Source of the DNA: Tumebacillus flagellatus
GTDB taxonomy: Bacteria; Bacillota; Bacilli; Tumebacillales; Tumebacillaceae
Direction of reading: 5' to 3'
Length of the DNA: 54,680 nucleotides
Assembly (NCBI RefSeq): GCF_000714935.1
Contig: NZ_JMIR01000028.1
Location: 1-54,680 of the forward strand
Both the position numbers and the translations under genes were made by a program. This document shows positions 52,222 to 54,680 of this stretch, one piece after another. The notes below the pieces were generated by a model. That model searched no databases. It was not told the DNA's origin and was given only the letters and a program-made list of their open reading frames with translations. How positions within the stretch are numbered: position 1 is the stretch's first letter; every line of letters begins with the position of its first letter.

Positions 52222-52832
52222 TACGGAATCACCAACTTCTGCCCGACATCGATCCAATCGGGATTTGGAATGTTGTTGGCTTCGGCGATTTTGGTGTACA
52301 GCTCGCCGTTGCCGTAGAAGCGGAGCGCCAAGCCCCACAGGGTGTCACCGTAGACAACGGTGTACGTGCCCTGCGGGTAGGCAAACTCCTGGGTGAAGTT
52401 TGAGATGTTGGCTGCGGTGACCGGGTCCGTTTCCAAAAGCGAACGCGGCGATGTCACCAACTCCAACTCGATGTCATACGGGACTTCGAGTCTGGAGCGG
52501 TACAGCCAGTTGAACTTCTTGATCACGACGAGCCGACTCGGTTGGTCTTCGAGTTTAAACTCAAACACACCGCCGGTGCGGTACATCGCTTCGAGCGCTT
52601 GGGCTTTTTGCAGGGCGTCTTCGTAGTTGAGGACGCCCGACCATGCCGGGTTGCGGTCTTGCACGCCAAACGATTGAACTTCCTTGAATCCGCCGGGAAA
52701 CAGGATCACGGAGAGCATCTGGTCTCCGCCCATCGTGATCTCGTCCGGCAAATCGTCTTGTTCAAAAATGAAGTTGCCGATCCGAAGTCGCGCCGACGCC
52801 AGATCGGAGGGTTGCGGGTCAACGATGAACAC
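52221..52832 (-). CDS. LysM-domain tail protein (XkdP-like)
   Basis: 203 residues from a GTG behind AGGAGG. The N-terminal 150 residues are a tail-tube-initiator-type domain (LPDEITMGGDQMLSVILFPGG; ALEAMYRTGGVFEFK). The C-terminus is one LysM repeat (about 152-203: YTVVYGDTLWGLALRFYGNG ... NPDWIDVGQKLVIP). Between tape measure and hub, it is the peptidoglycan-contacting connector in PBSX-like tails. Confidence 0.9.
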   Translation of the reverse strand: MFIVDPQPSDLASARLRIGNFIFEQDDLPDEITMGGDQMLSVILFPGGFKEVQSFGVQDRNPAWSGVLNYEDALQKAQALEAMYRTGGVFEFKLEDQPSRLVVIKKFNWLYRSRLEVPYDIELELVTSPRSLLETDPVTAANISNFTQEFAYPQGTYTVVYGDTLWGLALRFYGNGELYTKIAEANNIPNPDWIDVGQKLVIP

Positions 52833-52856
52833 TGGTCAAATCCTCCTCTCTGCGGG

Positions 52857-54680
52857 TTAGACCGCGCCGATGTTGATGCGCGTGCCGGTGTTGAGCATGA
52901 GGCCGCGCGAAGAAGCGCCGAGTTTTTTCATGACTTCGTTTGCGATTTCTTCGGCGCGTTGGTTCGGATGCGGGTGGACGTGGATGTGCACGTCGCCTCC
53001 GCCTCTGCCCGTCGACGCTTGCAGGCTGCCTGCCAAGGCGTCGCGGCCGGGGCCGCTGACTTGGCCGGCGAGGTGTTGCGAAGCGCCTTTGACCATTTTG
53101 GCGTTGTCGGTGATGCCAAGCGCCAAGCCTTCGACGACGAAGCGGCCGTGTTCTTTCATGACGCGCGAAGGAGAGGCGATGCCGAGCGCTTTTTTGACCG
53201 GGCCGGGGATGAATTCGCCGATGAAGCCGAGGACTTTCTCCTTCAGCCAAGATCCCATGTTTTTAATCCCGTTCCAGAGGCCGTTGACGATGTCGGAACC
53301 GAACTGCAGCATTTTGTCCGGGAGGGCTTTGAACCAGTCAATCATCGATTTGAAGTGGTCCTTGATCCAACCGACGACCGCTTTGGTTTTTTCTTGGATG
53401 TTGCCGAAGTTGCTGTGCCAAGCGGCAACGAGCAGCGCTACGACGGCGATCACGCCGGCGATGATGAGACCGATCGGGCCGAGGCCGATCACCCAGGCGA
53501 GCGCCATGCGCGCTCCGGTGAGCAACGCTTGCAGCCCGGTCTTGCCGAGCACGCTGTGGAACGTTTGGAAGGCAGGCATCACGCTGCGTACTCCCTTGGT
53601 CAACTCGCCGAACGGAAGATGTTTGCTGACGGCGGAGATGGCGCCCCCGGCCGACTTGAAGTGAGTTTCGAGCGATTTGACGTCGGGGAGGATCTTCTTG
53701 ATGTCTTTGAAGTTGGCGAACGGGTTGCCGACCGCCGGGAGTTTAGGCATCTGCGGCAGCGCGTTTTTCAGGCCGCTGAAGTGTTTGCCGATGTCCAGGT
53801 TTTTGACGAACGTCTTGGCGTCGGAGATGAGTTTGCCGAATTCCTTGACCGCGTCGCGGATGTGCTGCGGGATTTTGCCAAACTCCTTGAGCGTGTCTTT
53901 GGCGGCTTGCGGGATCTTCTTGAATTCCTTAACACCGCCGGCGGCGTGGTTCGGGATCTTGGTGAACTCTTTGACCGACTTGATGATCTCTTGCGGGATC
54001 TTGGCAAATTCCTTGACGACGTTGGTGGCCGCTTGGGGGATTTGCTCGAATTGCTTGATGACGTCCGCGATGGCTTGCGGAATTTTGCCGAACTCCTTGA
54101 CGGTGTTGGCGGCGGTTTTCGGAATTTCGCCGAAATCGCGGATGACGCCGGAGATCGCTTTCGGAATTTGGCCGAACAGCTTGATCGATTCGGCGACCGC
54201 TTTGGGGATTTCGCCGAAGGAGCGGACGACGTCGGCCACCGCTTTCGGGATGGCGGCGAATTGCTTGACGGCGTCGGCGATCGCTTTCGGGATTTCGCCA
54301 AACCCTTTGACGACTTCCACCACCGCTTTCGGGATGGCTGCGAATTCTTTGACGGCGTCGGCGATCACTTTCGGGATTTCGCCGAAGCCTTTGACGACTT
54401 CCACGACTGCTTTCGGAATTTGGCCGAATTGCTTGACCACTTCCACAACCGCTTGCGGGATGGCGGCAAATTGCTTGACCGCGCTGGCGATGGCTTTCGG
54501 GATTTCGCCAAAGCCTTTGACCACTTCCACGACCGCTTTCGGGATCGCGCCGAACTGCTTCACAGCGTCGGCGATCGCTTTCGGAATCTGGCCGAACTGC
54601 TTGACCACTTCCACGACCGCCTTCGGGATCGCGCCGAACTGCTTCACGGCGTCGGCGATGGCTTTCGGGATCTGGCCGAA
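52857..54680 (-). CDS. Tape measure protein, 5' end beyond the window
   Basis: The frame is open to the right edge, so at least 607 residues are missing an unknown N-terminal part. From the edge to about 53805 it is a 14-residue repeat. The rest is a conventional tape-measure C-terminus: two hydrophobic helices (LAWVIGLGPIGLIIAGVIAVVALLVAAW), GLWNGIKNMGSWLKEKVLGFI, then the conserved PVKKALGIASPSRVMKEHGRFVVEGLALGI, which is the family's best hallmark. The protein lies inside the tail tube, sets its length, and may form a channel in the target membrane. An adjacent frame reads TTG/GTG starts within the repeat, which are not real starts. Confidence 0.92.
   Translation of the reverse strand, partial: FGQIPKAIADAVKQFGAIPKAVVEVVKQFGQIPKAIADAVKQFGAIPKAVVEVVKGFGEIPKAIASAVKQFAAIPQAVVEVVKQFGQIPKAVVEVVKGFGEIPKVIADAVKEFAAIPKAVVEVVKGFGEIPKAIADAVKQFAAIPKAVADVVRSFGEIPKAVAESIKLFGQIPKAISGVIRDFGEIPKTAANTVKEFGKIPQAIADVIKQFEQIPQAATNVVKEFAKIPQEIIKSVKEFTKIPNHAAGGVKEFKKIPQAAKDTLKEFGKIPQHIRDAVKEFGKLISDAKTFVKNLDIGKHFSGLKNALPQMPKLPAVGNPFANFKDIKKILPDVKSLETHFKSAGGAISAVSKHLPFGELTKGVRSVMPAFQTFHSVLGKTGLQALLTGARMALAWVIGLGPIGLIIAGVIAVVALLVAAWHSNFGNIQEKTKAVVGWIKDHFKSMIDWFKALPDKMLQFGSDIVNGLWNGIKNMGSWLKEKVLGFIGEFIPGPVKKALGIASPSRVMKEHGRFVVEGLALGITDNAKMVKGASQHLAGQVSGPGRDALAGSLQASTGRGGGDVHIHVHPHPNQRAEEIANEVMKKLGASSRGLMLNTGTRINIGAV
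53805..54680 (-). repeat. 42-base tandem repeat (14 residues) in the tape measure gene
   Basis: Twenty full units and a partial one at the window edge. Consensus K-x-F-x-x-I-P-K-A-x-x-x-x-V. Units nearest the edge alternate between ...AVVEVV and ...AIADAV endings, giving an 84-base higher-order period and near-identical DNA. Units toward the C-terminus drift (EFKKIPQAAKDTL, EFGKIPQHIRDAV). The array continues outside the window. Confidence 0.95.

Noticed and set aside
53768-54301. Serine/arginine-rich alternative frame inside the tape measure repeat
   Set aside because: It is the shifted reading of the repeat and lacks a start signal.
53805-54680. Regular repeats as a CRISPR array
   Set aside because: The 42-base units are contiguous, without spacers, and keep one reading frame through the tape measure protein.

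Overview
The window reads as the chromosome of an endospore-forming, fairly GC-rich member of the Bacillales. An Alicyclobacillaceae/Tumebacillus-type genome is my best guess from gene content, but the sequence alone does not prove it. Evidence for a spore former is sda, ytaF and a YheC/D-type coat-associated gene. Strong AGGAGG ribosome binding sites and the core gene order dnaE - malic enzyme - accD - accA - pfkA - pyk ... icd - mdh ... polA - mutM - ytaF - coaE match the Bacillus subtilis arrangement. Almost everything lies on the minus strand. Only sda, a membrane-anchored unknown, hpt and a DUF3243 gene are on the plus strand.

Layout. 1-1.3 kb: an outward-facing inverted repeat that looks like insertion-sequence ends, then a phage-type lysis pair (LLH holin and an SLH-tagged amidase). 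1.4-9.0 kb: a CBS-ACT protein, citZ, sda behind a cluster of DnaA boxes, an FtsJ/RlmM-type methyltransferase, hpt, small unknowns, a lytic transglycosylase, coaE and ytaF. 9.0-16.6 kb: mutM, polA and an oppBCDF importer with no binding-protein gene. 16.6-17.2 kb: a 600-base intergenic region with a cre-like site. 17.2-32.2 kb: mdh, icd, an EamA exporter, fxsA, a thioesterase, pyk, pfkA, accA, accD, malic enzyme, a PgpA-like gene and dnaE. 32.2-44.0 kb: a small cysteine-cluster protein, an AarF/UbiB kinase, an AT-richer two-gene island (ABC-type ATPase plus a PD-(D/E)XK-like protein), YtoI, YtpI, DUF3243, YtkL, YheA, YheB, a UbiA-type prenyltransferase, a DUF962 protein and a YheC/D ATP-grasp protein. 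44.0-54.7 kb: a Nudix hydrolase next to a PBSX-like contractile-tail module (BhlA holin, three paralogous putative receptor-binding proteins, tail fibre, XkdU/T/S/R/Q/P homologues) ending inside a tape-measure gene with a long 14-residue repeat.

How it fits together. pfkA, pyk, malic enzyme, accDA, citZ, icd and mdh form a lower-glycolysis, pyruvate, fatty-acid and TCA block. sda with its DnaA boxes would link replication status to sporulation entry. The tail module could be a prophage or a tailocin; the head genes, if any, lie outside the window. The most unusual items are the possible two-gene defence island at 34.4-36.3 kb, the tape-measure repeat with a two-unit superperiod, and the DnaA-box/sda unit. 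No tRNA, rRNA or CRISPR array was seen.
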